Origin: Croceimicrobium sp965656185
Lineage (GTDB): Bacteria > Bacteroidota > Bacteroidia > Flavobacteriales > Schleiferiaceae
Direction of reading: 5' to 3'
Assembly (NCBI GenBank): GCA_965656185.1
Contig: CBFHJH010000006.1
Span: forward strand, 82,636-146,635
DNA: 64,000 bases
The stretch's first letter is position 1, and each line of letters starts with the position of its first letter. Made by a program: the position numbers and the translations under genes. The notes below the pieces were generated by a model, which saw nothing but the letters and a program-made list of their open reading frames with translations, had not been told where the DNA came from and did no database searches. This document shows, in pieces, positions 1 through 7,950 of the stretch.

Positions 1-912
1 TTGGTGATTGAGGCGATTATCGAAGATCTGGAAATTAAAAAAGAGATCTTTCGTCACCTGGATGAGCTCTGTGATGATGACTGTATTTTGGCTTCCAATA
101 CCAGCTCCCTTTCAATTGCCTCCATAGCCTCGGCGGTGAAGGATCCCGGCCGGGTTTTGGGCATCCACTTTTTTAATCCGGCCCCCTTAATGCCTTTGGT
201 CGAGATCATTCCTTCTATTACAACAAATCCGGAAACCACCAATCAAGCAAAAGAGTTGATCGACGCTTGGGGAAAGGTTACCGTTTTGGCCAAAGATACT
301 CCCGGCTTTATCGTAAATCGCGTAGCCCGCCCATTTTACAGTGAAGCGGTACGCATTTATGAAGAGGGAATGGCCGATCCCGCAACGATCGATTGGGCGC
401 TTACCGAGCTGGGAGGATTCAGGATGGGACCTTTTACCCTGATGGATTTCATTGGTCACGATGTAAACTACGCGGTTACCGAAAGTGTGTGGACCGCCTT
501 TTTCTACGACCCTCGTTATAAGCCAAACTTTAGCCAGAAGCGCCTCGTAGAAGCAGGTCGCCTGGGACGAAAAACCGGCTTTGGTTTTTACGATTACCGT
601 GAGGGAGCCCCAAAGCCCACTCCTAATAAGGACGCCGCTCTGGGTGAGCAGATCTTGCACCGGATTTTAGTGATGTTGATCAATGAAGCGGCAGATGCTC
701 TGCATTTAGGGGTTGCTTCGGCAAAAGATATCGACTTGGCCATGACCAAGGGGGTTAATTATCCTAAAGGGCTCCTAGCGTGGGCCGATGAGGTCGGAGT
801 GAAGCAAGTTTTAGAACAATTGGACGCCTTGTACGATGATTACCGTGAGGATAGATACCGCGCGTCGGTGCTGCTGAGACGCAAGGCCCGCTTGTCGGAG
901 AGCTTCTTCTAG
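1..912 (+). CDS. paaH: 3-hydroxyacyl-CoA dehydrogenase, PaaH type (5' end outside window)
   Basis: NAD-dependent oxidation of 3-hydroxyacyl-CoA, in the phenylacetate pathway probably 3-hydroxyadipyl-CoA to 3-oxoadipyl-CoA. The frame is already open at base 1. The visible 303 residues begin inside the NAD-binding domain (VIEAIIEDLEIKKEIF, then ILASNTSSLSI) and continue through HFFNPAPLMPLVEI, which carries the catalytic His, into two helical 3HCDH C-terminal modules (TPGFIVNRV and GRKTGFGFYDY). By family comparison about 80 N-terminal residues, including the dinucleotide-binding glycine loop, lie upstream of the window. The PaaH assignment rather than a generic Hbd/FadB-like enzyme rests on nearby PaaI, PaaJ, PaaY and PaaZ. 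Confidence 0.85.
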   Translation: MVIEAIIEDLEIKKEIFRHLDELCDDDCILASNTSSLSIASIASAVKDPGRVLGIHFFNPAPLMPLVEIIPSITTNPETTNQAKELIDAWGKVTVLAKDTPGFIVNRVARPFYSEAVRIYEEGMADPATIDWALTELGGFRMGPFTLMDFIGHDVNYAVTESVWTAFFYDPRYKPNFSQKRLVEAGRLGRKTGFGFYDYREGAPKPTPNKDAALGEQILHRILVMLINEAADALHLGVASAKDIDLAMTKGVNYPKGLLAWADEVGVKQVLEQLDALYDDYREDRYRASVLLRRKARLSESFF

Positions 913-986
913 AAAATTTTTATAAACTTTTAGCAAAAGCCTGTAATTTAGAGGACCCTACTGCAACTAACAGTAAAAAAACCTCT

Positions 987-2465
987 ATGCATATCGAATT
1001 ATTCAGGCATCAATTCAAGAAAATCTTTCGCTCCTCTTTCTTTAGACAGGGCTGGGGGGTTAAGATCTTATTGGCTCTTGTAGCACTGTACTTCTTGGCT
1101 TCTTTTGGCCTTTTGGGCTACTTCATGAAGGAAATCCTTGTGGAAGCATTTCCCGAAGCGGAGAAATTAAGTCCGATCTTTAGCCAAGGCGTCTTATTTT
1201 ATTTTCTCGCGGATTTGGCCATGCGCTTTTTCCTGCAAGACCTCAGTGTGCTGTCGGTGCAACATTACCTTACTTTACCGCTTTCAAAAAAGCGGGTGGT
1301 GCACTTCCTTTTGCAGAGCTCCATTTTTAATTTCTTCAACCTCATCCCATTATTATTTATAATTCCTTGGGCCATAAGGGTAATGCCCGGTGAATATGGT
1401 TTGCTAGGAACACTAGCGTGGAGCGGAGCTTATTTGGCTTTGATCTTGAGCAATCACTTTATCGCGATCTACCTAAAGCGAGTCTTGGCGGTAAAGCCTA
1501 TCATAACCATTGGTTTTGGGGTTTTCGTCGCTTTAAGCTTCATTGCTAACAGCATGGAGTGGATTGACCTTAGGTCGCTTTCGGTGGCAATTTATAGTCC
1601 TTTGGCCGAGCAAACCTATTGGGCGGGGCTTCCCTTGGTGCTAATGGTCCTGGCCTATCTCTTAAACTATCAGTTTTTACTAGGCATGACCCACCTAGAC
1701 CGTTGGCAAACCAAGGCTAAGCAGGCCTCTGGCCTTCGCTTCAATTTTTTAGAAGAGCGCGGTTTTATTGGAACGATGATCGCCAACGAATTAAAACTGA
1801 TCACTCGGAATCGCCGAACTAAAACGGCGGTTTTCTTGGGCCTTTTTATGAGTCTTTATGGGCTTATTTTTTATACGCAGGAAATGTATTCTGAATCTTA
1901 CTCATGGCTTCTGTTTGTGGGCATATTCATGACCGGCATATTCATGATCAATTATGGCCAATTCTTGGTGAGCTGGGAAAGCTCCTATTTTGACGGGATC
2001 CTTACGCGGGCCTATTCTATGGAAGACTTTTACCGCTCTAAGTACTACTTAATGGTCTTCAGCACAGTAATCATGTACGTGATCACTTTACCCTATGTGT
2101 ATTTCGGTATTCATGCGCTTTACATAAACACTACGGCGGCGATCTATAACATTGGCATTAACAGTGCCGTGCTCCTTTTTGCGAGCACTTATAATAAGAA
2201 ACCGATCGACTTGAGCCGAGGGTCGGCCTTTAATTACCAAGGGACCGGGGCGGCTCAATTTGTAATTGTTATTCCCCTCATTGTGGTGCCCATTTTAATT
2301 TTTCAAGGGTTTAATGTTTTTGACCTGCCCGAGTACGGCCTGTTATTCCTAGCATTGATGGGCTTGGTGGGAATTGCTACCAGCGGTTATTTTATCCGTC
2401 AAACGGTGATCAATTTTAAAGAGAAAAAATATAATAATGCGGCGGGTTACCGTCAGCGCGACTAA
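987..2465 (+). CDS. ABC transporter permease, DUF5687 family
   Basis: Integral membrane protein of 492 residues with about ten to twelve hydrophobic segments. The first pair is near residues 25-50 and the last near 425-475. The N-terminal block (FRHQFKKIFRSSFF) and the LTLPLSKKRVVHFLL segment are typical of the Bacteroidota DUF5687 permeases. The next gene, 11 bases downstream, is an ABC ATPase, so the two form an exporter-like pair. The substrate cannot be told from sequence. Its place behind paaH suggests co-location rather than a proven catabolic role. Start chosen at the first ATG after the gap from paaH. Confidence 0.8.
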   Translation: MHIELFRHQFKKIFRSSFFRQGWGVKILLALVALYFLASFGLLGYFMKEILVEAFPEAEKLSPIFSQGVLFYFLADLAMRFFLQDLSVLSVQHYLTLPLSKKRVVHFLLQSSIFNFFNLIPLLFIIPWAIRVMPGEYGLLGTLAWSGAYLALILSNHFIAIYLKRVLAVKPIITIGFGVFVALSFIANSMEWIDLRSLSVAIYSPLAEQTYWAGLPLVLMVLAYLLNYQFLLGMTHLDRWQTKAKQASGLRFNFLEERGFIGTMIANELKLITRNRRTKTAVFLGLFMSLYGLIFYTQEMYSESYSWLLFVGIFMTGIFMINYGQFLVSWESSYFDGILTRAYSMEDFYRSKYYLMVFSTVIMYVITLPYVYFGIHALYINTTAAIYNIGINSAVLLFASTYNKKPIDLSRGSAFNYQGTGAAQFVIVIPLIVVPILIFQGFNVFDLPEYGLLFLALMGLVGIATSGYFIRQTVINFKEKKYNNAAGYRQRD

Positions 2466-2476
2466 AAGCATAAAAG

Positions 2477-3214
2477 ATGAATAGTATTAGTATTAAAAAC
2501 CTCAAGAAGTCATACAGCGGTAACACGGTATTGAACGTGGAAAGCCTGGACTTAAAAGCTGGTCAATCTTTTGGCTTGGTGGGCAACAATGGAGCGGGCA
2601 AAACCACTCTTTTTCGCCTTATCTTAGATTTGATCCAGGCCGATGAGGGAAGTGTCCTCAGCAAGGGCGAAGATGTAGCCCAGTTCGAGGAATGGAAAAA
2701 TTACACCGGTAGTTTTATAGACGAAGGTTTCTTGATCGACTATTTAACGCCAGATGAGTATTTTGCCTTCATCGCCAAGTTGCATAAAATGAGTTCCGGC
2801 GATCTGGAGGCCGTCTTAGATCGTTATGATGATTTTTTTAGCGATGAAATTCGGGGAAAGAAAAAATACATCCGAGACCTAAGTAAGGGTAACCAAAAGA
2901 AGGTAGGAATCGTAGGCGCCCTGATCGGCAATCCAGATATCCTTGTTTTGGATGAGCCTTTTGCCAATCTAGACCCTTCTACTCAGTTTAGATTATTGGA
3001 TGAGTTAAAACGACTGGACGAGGAAACGGACATTACCCTGATCATATCTAGCCATGATCTGGGCCATGTAGCCAAATTCTGCGAACGCATCGTTATACTG
3101 GATCACGGTGAAGTGGTGAAGGATATTCAGACCAATGAAGCAACTCTTAAGGAGCTTGAGGATTTTTTTATCAAAAAAATCCGCGGAAGTGAAGCCGCTG
3201 AGCTTGAGGCTTGA
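2477..3214 (+). CDS. ABC transporter ATP-binding protein
   Basis: ATPase subunit of 245 residues, partner of the DUF5687 permease just upstream. Walker A is GNNGAGKTT near residue 37, the signature motif is LSKGNQKKVG near residue 137, Walker B is ILVLDEPFANLDP near 157, and the switch His is in ISSHDLGHV near 192. The C-terminal tail is short and acidic. The pairing fits a two-gene export or membrane-maintenance transporter. No substrate-binding protein is nearby, which argues against an importer. Confidence 0.92.
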   Translation: MNSISIKNLKKSYSGNTVLNVESLDLKAGQSFGLVGNNGAGKTTLFRLILDLIQADEGSVLSKGEDVAQFEEWKNYTGSFIDEGFLIDYLTPDEYFAFIAKLHKMSSGDLEAVLDRYDDFFSDEIRGKKKYIRDLSKGNQKKVGIVGALIGNPDILVLDEPFANLDPSTQFRLLDELKRLDEETDITLIISSHDLGHVAKFCERIVILDHGEVVKDIQTNEATLKELEDFFIKKIRGSEAAELEA

Positions 3215-3242
3215 AACGAGCTTAACTTTAATGGAATGAAAA

Positions 3243-3563
3243 ATGCCTAAGGTCGAATTTAAGGGAAAGACTTTAAAAGTTTCAGCGGGAGCTAATTTGC
3301 GTAAATCCTTGAAAGGGGCGGGTTTGACTCCTCATAATGGAAAAGCTGCTTGGCTCAATTGCAAAGGCCTCGGCACTTGCGGCACTTGTGCGGTAGAGGT
3401 GCTTTCGGGTCAAGTGAACGAGTACAGCCCGCAGGAAAAATGGCGATTGAACTTTCCACCACATCGAGCCGAAAATGGCTTGCGCTTGGCTTGTCAGCTG
3501 AAGGTTACGGATGACTTAAAGCTTAAAAAGCATCCAGGTTTTTGGGGCGAGAAGAAACCTTAA
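3243..3563 (+). CDS. 2Fe-2S ferredoxin
   Basis: Small plant-type [2Fe-2S] electron carrier of 106 residues. Cluster ligands are visible as Cys40, Cys46, Cys49 (C-x5-C-x2-C) and Cys84 in RLACQL. The beta-grasp start (MPKVEFKGKTLKV) and the absence of any fused reductase domain fit a free ferredoxin. It lies between the ABC pair and the PaaI operon. A role as donor to the PaaABCE monooxygenase would be attractive but is only inferred from position, because PaaE normally carries its own ferredoxin domain. Confidence 0.85.
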   Translation: MPKVEFKGKTLKVSAGANLRKSLKGAGLTPHNGKAAWLNCKGLGTCGTCAVEVLSGQVNEYSPQEKWRLNFPPHRAENGLRLACQLKVTDDLKLKKHPGFWGEKKP

Positions 3564-3589
3564 TTATCGACTAGCCGCTAGGAAAAGCC

Positions 3590-3597
3590 TAATTTTG
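3590..3597 (+). promoter_or_regulatory. -7 promoter box TAATTTTG
   Basis: Matches the Bacteroidota -7 consensus TAnnTTTG. Only four bases separate it from the ATG at 3602, so the transcript would start at or next to the start codon. No clear TTG lies 17-23 bases upstream, so support is the -7 box alone. Confidence 0.5.
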
Positions 3598-3601
3598 CGG
3601 C

Positions 3602-4084
3602 ATGAAAAGACAGAAGCGCGATCATATTGCAGAGGCCATTGCCGACTTTGAGGCAATGAAAGCGGAGGAGCAAGGAAAAATGGTAGCCAGAGTTATGGAA
3701 GACCAACCGTACATTATGGGCTTCCTCACCAATATTGCCGACGATTTTAGTGATGACCAGCATGAGTCCTTAGTAGATTCGGTCTTGATTTTGCTCAATG
3801 CCTTTATCGCGGCGGGCATGCCTATCAGTATGATTCCCGCTCCGGTTATCGAAGAGGTAATCAAGGAAAAGACCGAGGCTTATGAAGAAGCTTCTAAGAA
3901 TGACGTTTTTACCGATAGCCCCAAGGTGTTCGACGACCTTAAAAACCGGGCTATTTTCAAAGCCAAGTTAGATAAGGCTCCAGCCGACGAGCAAGCGAAT
4001 TTCAATTTGATCCTCGATGTGCTTATTTCATTGATCGAACGCATGGCGGACTATGATCAAAACAAATTGGAAGAAGAGAAATGA
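3602..4084 (+). CDS. Unrecognised acidic helical protein
   Basis: 160 residues, no signal peptide, and one moderately hydrophobic stretch (VLILLNAFIAAGMPISMI) near residues 60-77. The rest is highly charged and probably helical, ending in an acidic-basic tail (DQNKLEEEK). I do not recognise the family. Its stop overlaps the paaI start (ATGA at 4081-4084), so the two are translationally coupled and probably functionally linked. A likely -7 box sits only four bases before the ATG, suggesting a leaderless mRNA. Codon use looks like the neighbours. Confidence 0.75.
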   Translation: MKRQKRDHIAEAIADFEAMKAEEQGKMVARVMEDQPYIMGFLTNIADDFSDDQHESLVDSVLILLNAFIAAGMPISMIPAPVIEEVIKEKTEAYEEASKNDVFTDSPKVFDDLKNRAIFKAKLDKAPADEQANFNLILDVLISLIERMADYDQNKLEEEK

Positions 4085-4488
4085 AAAGCGCCCAGGAAGT
4101 AGTTAAGACCATGTACGATGGGGATGCTTTTAGTCAGTGGCTCGGCATCGCGGTAGAGGCGGTTGACCCTGGTTACTGTAAACTGAGCATGACCATTAGG
4201 GAAGAAATGACCAATGGTTTTAAGATCGCTCACGGCGGAATTTCATATTCTTTGGCAGATAGCGCTTTGGCCTTTGCCTCAAATGGCCACGGTAGTCACG
4301 CCCTTTCCATTGAGACTTCCATTTCGCATTTAAAGCCCGCTAAAGCCGGAACAAAGATCTGGGCCGAGGCAACCGAGATTCGCAAATCACGTAGTGTAGG
4401 TATCTATGAAGTACGCGTCTTTACTGATAATGAGGAGCTTATTGCACACTTTAAAGGCACAGTTTTTCGCAAAGAAAGCACTTGGTAA
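4081..4488 (+). CDS. paaI: Hydroxyphenylacetyl-CoA thioesterase PaaI
   Basis: Hot-dog fold acyl-CoA thioesterase of 135 residues. In phenylacetate catabolism PaaI rescues CoA from dead-end hydroxyphenylacetyl-CoA. The family hallmark is visible: NGFKIAHGGISYSLADSAL, with the HGG turn and the following Asp. The length matches PaaI (about 140). The start overlaps the stop of the preceding unknown gene. It lies between paaH and paaJ, which supports PaaI over a generic PaaI-like thioesterase. Confidence 0.88.
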   Translation: MKSAQEVVKTMYDGDAFSQWLGIAVEAVDPGYCKLSMTIREEMTNGFKIAHGGISYSLADSALAFASNGHGSHALSIETSISHLKPAKAGTKIWAEATEIRKSRSVGIYEVRVFTDNEELIAHFKGTVFRKESTW

Positions 4489-4502
4489 AATAAAATCCCT
4501 AA

Positions 4503-4525
4503 CTTAGTGTTATTATCACACTAAG
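4503..4525. promoter_or_regulatory. Palindrome upstream of Nudix regulator, candidate operator
   Basis: Perfect inverted repeat: CTTAGTGT, a 7-base spacer, then ACACTAAG. It ends eight bases before the start codon of the Nudix-type regulator at 4534. The position and two-fold symmetry fit an autoregulatory operator for a dimeric winged-helix factor. It is too close to the start and lacks a T-run, so it is not an intrinsic terminator for paaI. Confidence 0.6.
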
Positions 4526-4533
4526 CCTGATCC

Positions 4534-5235
4534 ATGAGAGTAGAGTTTACAGAAGACGATTTTAAGGTAGCCCTGTCTACCAGTGTAGTGCTTTATGGCT
4601 TCGACGGTGAGAACCTGAAATTATTAATTGCCACCAAAAGCAATGAGCCTTTTGCTGGTGCTAATGTATTGCCATCGGTTAAGGTAAGACCCAACGAAGA
4701 CTGCTTTATGGTGGCGAAAGAGCTAATGCGTCGCATAACGGGCCGAGACGATTGGCCAGTGGAGATCCTCAATGCCTTTTCGGATCCTTATCGCAATCCT
4801 TCCGGACGAGTAGTAAACATTTCATACTACGGAACTTTGCGTTTGGGTGAAGCGCTCGAAAAGGACCTCAAACGGAGTGAGTATCGATGGGTAAGCGTGC
4901 AAGACCTTCCTCCTTTAGCCTATGATCATTCGGAGATCGTTGAATACTCACGGGAGCGCCTTAAGCGTCGCGTGAAGCGCCGCCCCATCGGCTTTAGCCT
5001 CTTACCGGAAGAGTTTACTTTAAACCAGATTCAAACCTTGTATGAGGCGGCTTTGGGTAAAGAACTCGATAAACGGAACTTTCGTCGTAAGTTGCTAAAA
5101 AGTGAACTTTTGATCGAAACCGGCAAAACTGTGCGCAGTTCACCGCGTGCCAAAAGGCCCTCTGCCTTGTTCCGTTTCGATGAGAAGAAGTATCAAACCA
5201 TGACCCTGAAGGGCTACGATTTCGTATACCAATAA
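4534..5235 (+). CDS. Nudix-type transcriptional regulator (NrtR/AraR-like)
   Basis: 233 residues with a Nudix fold (about 1-140) followed by a winged-helix DNA-binding domain (about 150-225, FTLNQIQTLYEAALG then KRNFRRKLLKSELL). This is the architecture of NrtR-like regulators, including Bacteroidota AraR. The Nudix box is degenerate: where an active enzyme has REXXEE this protein has AKELMRRITG, so hydrolysis is unlikely and the domain is probably a ligand sensor. A perfect palindrome lies just upstream. Lying between paaI and paaJ, it is a candidate regulator of this cluster. That role is inference. Confidence 0.85.
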   Translation: MRVEFTEDDFKVALSTSVVLYGFDGENLKLLIATKSNEPFAGANVLPSVKVRPNEDCFMVAKELMRRITGRDDWPVEILNAFSDPYRNPSGRVVNISYYGTLRLGEALEKDLKRSEYRWVSVQDLPPLAYDHSEIVEYSRERLKRRVKRRPIGFSLLPEEFTLNQIQTLYEAALGKELDKRNFRRKLLKSELLIETGKTVRSSPRAKRPSALFRFDEKKYQTMTLKGYDFVYQ

Positions 5236-5301
5236 TTAGCCCCTTCGCTCCGGGTTTGCGATATTCGCGATGAATTTGTTTTCATCTCAAAGAAGACTCG
5301 C

Positions 5302-6510
5302 ATGAAAGAAGCATATATCGTTGACGGAATTCGCACTCCAATTGGCAGTTTTGGCGGGACCCTTTCAGCCGTAAGAGCCGATGATCTAGGCGCTCTAGTT
5401 ATAAAGGAACTTATGGAACGCAACCAAGGTGTAGATCCAAAGGCTATAGCCGATGTGATCATGGGGTGTGCAAATCAAGCCGGTGAAGACAATCGTAATG
5501 TGGCTCGCATGAGTGCTTTGTTGGCAGGACTACCCTTTTCGGTGCCTGGAGAAACGGTAAATCGCTTATGTGCAAGTGGCATGAGCACTGGTGCACAGGC
5601 AATGCGAGCGGTGCGCAATGGCGACGGAGACCTTTTTGTGACCGGCGGCTTAGAGCACATGACCCGTGCTCCATATGTAATGAGCAAGCCAAGCAAAGCC
5701 TTTGGTACCGATTCAAAAATGTACGACAGCTCTTTCGGTTGGCGATTCGTTAATAAAGAAATGTTTAAGCGCTATGGTACAGACGCGATGGGTGAGACTG
5801 CCGAAAACCTGGTAGAAGCCTATAATATTAGTCGCGAGGATCAAGACAAATTTGCCTTGTGGTCGCAGCAAAAGGCCAGTGCCGCAAGAGATAATGGTCG
5901 GTTAGCGGAAGAAATTGTAGCGGTAAACATTCCGAGACGTAAGCAAGAAGATCTGATTTTTGACAAAGATGAGTTCATCAAGCCTAATTCGAGCTTAGAG
6001 ATCTTGGCAAAACTGCGACCTGCATTTAAGAAGGAGGGAGGCTCGGTAACCGCTGGGAACGCCTCCGGACTTAATGATGGGGCGGCCGCCTTATTAGTGG
6101 CATCCGAGCAAGGCTTAAAAGACCACGATTTAAAACCTATGGCGCGTATGGCGTCTATGGGTGTGGCAGGAGTAGAGCCGCGTGTAATGGGTATAGGTCC
6201 GGTCTACGCTTCAGAAATGGCCTTAAAAAAAGCAGGCTTAAGCTTGGACGACATGGACATTATTGAGCTAAATGAAGCATTCGCCGCCCAGGTTTTAGCG
6301 TGCACACGCCTAATGGGATTAGAAGACCAAGATCCACGTATCAACCCTAATGGAGGCGCCATTGCTTTGGGCCATCCCTTAGGTATGTCAGGAGCTCGTT
6401 TATTGCAAACCGCAGCGATCCAGTTACAAAAATCCGGTAAGCGTTATGCCCTTTGTACCATGTGTATTGGGGTGGGACAGGGTTATGCCGTGGTGCTCGA
6501 ACGCGCCTAG
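5302..6510 (+). CDS. paaJ: 3-oxoadipyl-CoA/acetyl-CoA thiolase PaaJ (PcaF)
   Basis: Thiolytic cleavage of 3-oxoadipyl-CoA to succinyl-CoA and acetyl-CoA, the last step of phenylacetate breakdown. At 402 residues it matches PaaJ/PcaF length. The nucleophile Cys90 is in NRLCASGMST, His358 in ALGHPLGMSGAR and Cys388 in TMCIGVGQG, so the complete thiolase active site is present. NEAFAAQVLA lies near residue 325. Neighbours PaaI and PaaY support PaaJ over a general FadA. The start at ATG 5302 gives the expected N-terminus EAYIVDGIRTPIG. Confidence 0.9.
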   Translation: MKEAYIVDGIRTPIGSFGGTLSAVRADDLGALVIKELMERNQGVDPKAIADVIMGCANQAGEDNRNVARMSALLAGLPFSVPGETVNRLCASGMSTGAQAMRAVRNGDGDLFVTGGLEHMTRAPYVMSKPSKAFGTDSKMYDSSFGWRFVNKEMFKRYGTDAMGETAENLVEAYNISREDQDKFALWSQQKASAARDNGRLAEEIVAVNIPRRKQEDLIFDKDEFIKPNSSLEILAKLRPAFKKEGGSVTAGNASGLNDGAAALLVASEQGLKDHDLKPMARMASMGVAGVEPRVMGIGPVYASEMALKKAGLSLDDMDIIELNEAFAAQVLACTRLMGLEDQDPRINPNGGAIALGHPLGMSGARLLQTAAIQLQKSGKRYALCTMCIGVGQGYAVVLERA

Positions 6511-6537
6511 GCAACGCTTTGGTTCTTAGCCGTCTGA

Positions 6538-7280
6538 ATGAGCGTGAATCGATATATAGCCGTTTTAATTTACCTCTTCGTAGGTCATTTAGTTCAGTCT
6601 CAAAACTTAGACTTTAAAATACGGGACCCGCAAGGAAAACCGCTTCAAGGGGCGGTGGCAACTTCTTATTTAGGTGAGGAGTTCGGTCCAAGTAATGAAG
6701 CGGGGCTCCTGAAAGTGCCTGCCCGAATCGGTTCGCAAGTGCAAATATTCAAGGAGGGCTATTTCATTAAATTACTTGAGCTGGACTGGACCAAGATCGA
6801 GCCGGGCAGTAGTCAGGAAATTCTCCTTCAACCCAATGATATAGAGCTTCTCACGGTAGAGGTTAGCGCAGAAAAGATACCTTTTACCGATACCTTGCGC
6901 GTGCGCGATTTTGAAATGCAAGACAGCCTAATCTTGGTGTTAGGCTATGATTACATCGTGCTGGCCAAGCTGCAGCTGGATGTGCTGATCTATCTGCCCA
7001 ATAAGGCCAATTTTACCGAGATCCGTAAAGATCCACGGGGCAATATTTTTCTATTGGAAAAAGACTCGGTCGTTCAAGTGTACCTCAACAAGGAAATGCT
7101 TTATTTCTACCCAGCCATAGGGCGAGACCAGTACCAACAATATATAGAGCCCTTAGTAGCGGTAGATCAAGGTCGACTCATTCTTCGGAATAACCGAATC
7201 GAATCGATGCCTTTACCGATTAGTCCGTATCGGGCAGGTGAAAGAGGAAAGGCTATGACCTATCCGCTTTACCATAACCA
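6538..7280 (+). CDS. Secreted protein with carboxypeptidase-regulatory-like domain (3' end lost in gap)
   Basis: About 247 residues before the N run. Residues 1-21 are a signal peptide (IAVLIYLFVGHLVQSQ, cleavage near QSQ). It is followed by a CarboxypepD_reg-like beta-sandwich (FKIRDPQGKPLQGAVA...) common in Bacteroidota surface proteins, then a region of short beta strands that I do not recognise. Its reading frame stays open through the 99 N into PaaY, but that fusion is an artefact of an N run divisible by three. The two halves belong to different families, one exported and one cytosolic. The true end lies in unsequenced DNA. Confidence 0.7.
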
Positions 7281-7379
7281 NNNNNNNNNNNNNNNNNNNN
7301 NNNNNNNNNNNNNNNNNNNNNNNNNNNNNNNNNNNNNNNNNNNNNNNNNNNNNNNNNNNNNNNNNNNNNNNNNNNNNNN
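7281..7379. other. Assembly gap, 99 N
   Basis: Placeholder of unknown real length. Compared with E. coli PaaY, the protein after the gap lacks about 60 N-terminal residues. The real missing DNA should therefore be at least about 190 bases plus the end of the preceding gene, more than the 99 shown. Confidence 0.97.
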
Positions 7380-7794
7380 GGTACACATGTTTCCTGGGGT
7401 TAGTATCCGCTTAGAGCAGGGCGCTCATGTAGGGCATGGGGCCATTATCCACGGAGCGAACTTAGGCGCCAATTGTCTGATCGGAATGAATGCCGTGGTA
7501 ATGGATCGTGCGACCATTGGTGCCGGATCTATCGTAGGAGCCTTGAGTTTTGTAAAAGCAGACAGTCAAATTCCCGAACGAAGCTTGGTAGTGGGTAATC
7601 CCGCCAAGGTGATAAAGGAGGTAAGTGAGGAGATGTTGGCCTGGAAAACCAAGGGAACCGAGCTTTATCAAGAATTGCCTGGTGAATTACACAGCACTCT
7701 CAAAAAATGTGAGCCCCTTCGGGAAGTCGAGCCCAATCGGCCAAAGCAAGAGAAACTTTTTCAAACTTGGCAAGAAAGTAGCGGTAAGGCTTAA
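7380..7794 (+). CDS. paaY: PaaY-like hexapeptide thioesterase (5' end lost in gap)
   Basis: Left-handed beta-helix protein of the gamma-carbonic anhydrase-like family. PaaY hydrolyses a dead-end CoA ester in phenylacetate catabolism. The visible 137 residues show hexapeptide turns with metal-ligand histidines (HVGHGAIIHG), CLIGMNAVVMDRATIG, and the PaaY-specific tail (EEMLAWKTKGTELYQ, then CEPLREVEPNRP). The last block closely matches the E. coli PaaY tail, so the assignment is firm. The N-terminal third is missing in the gap. Orientation and position downstream of paaJ fit the paa cluster. Confidence 0.88.
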
Positions 7795-7950
7795 AAAAAT
7801 CAAATCTTTAAGCGCTTCATAACCATACCTTTTTTTAATTTAGGTCAGATTTAATTGTAATCACTCTGCATAGAACCTTGGCCTACAGGGAAACCTTGAC
7901 TTCTGTTCGGAGCGATTCACAGGGAACTATTTTATTAAAACAAATCAATT

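Noticed and set aside
7801..7950. AAGCGCTT palindrome near 7807 as a terminator or operator for the giant gene
   Set aside because: Eight bases without T-run or repeat elsewhere; not above chance.
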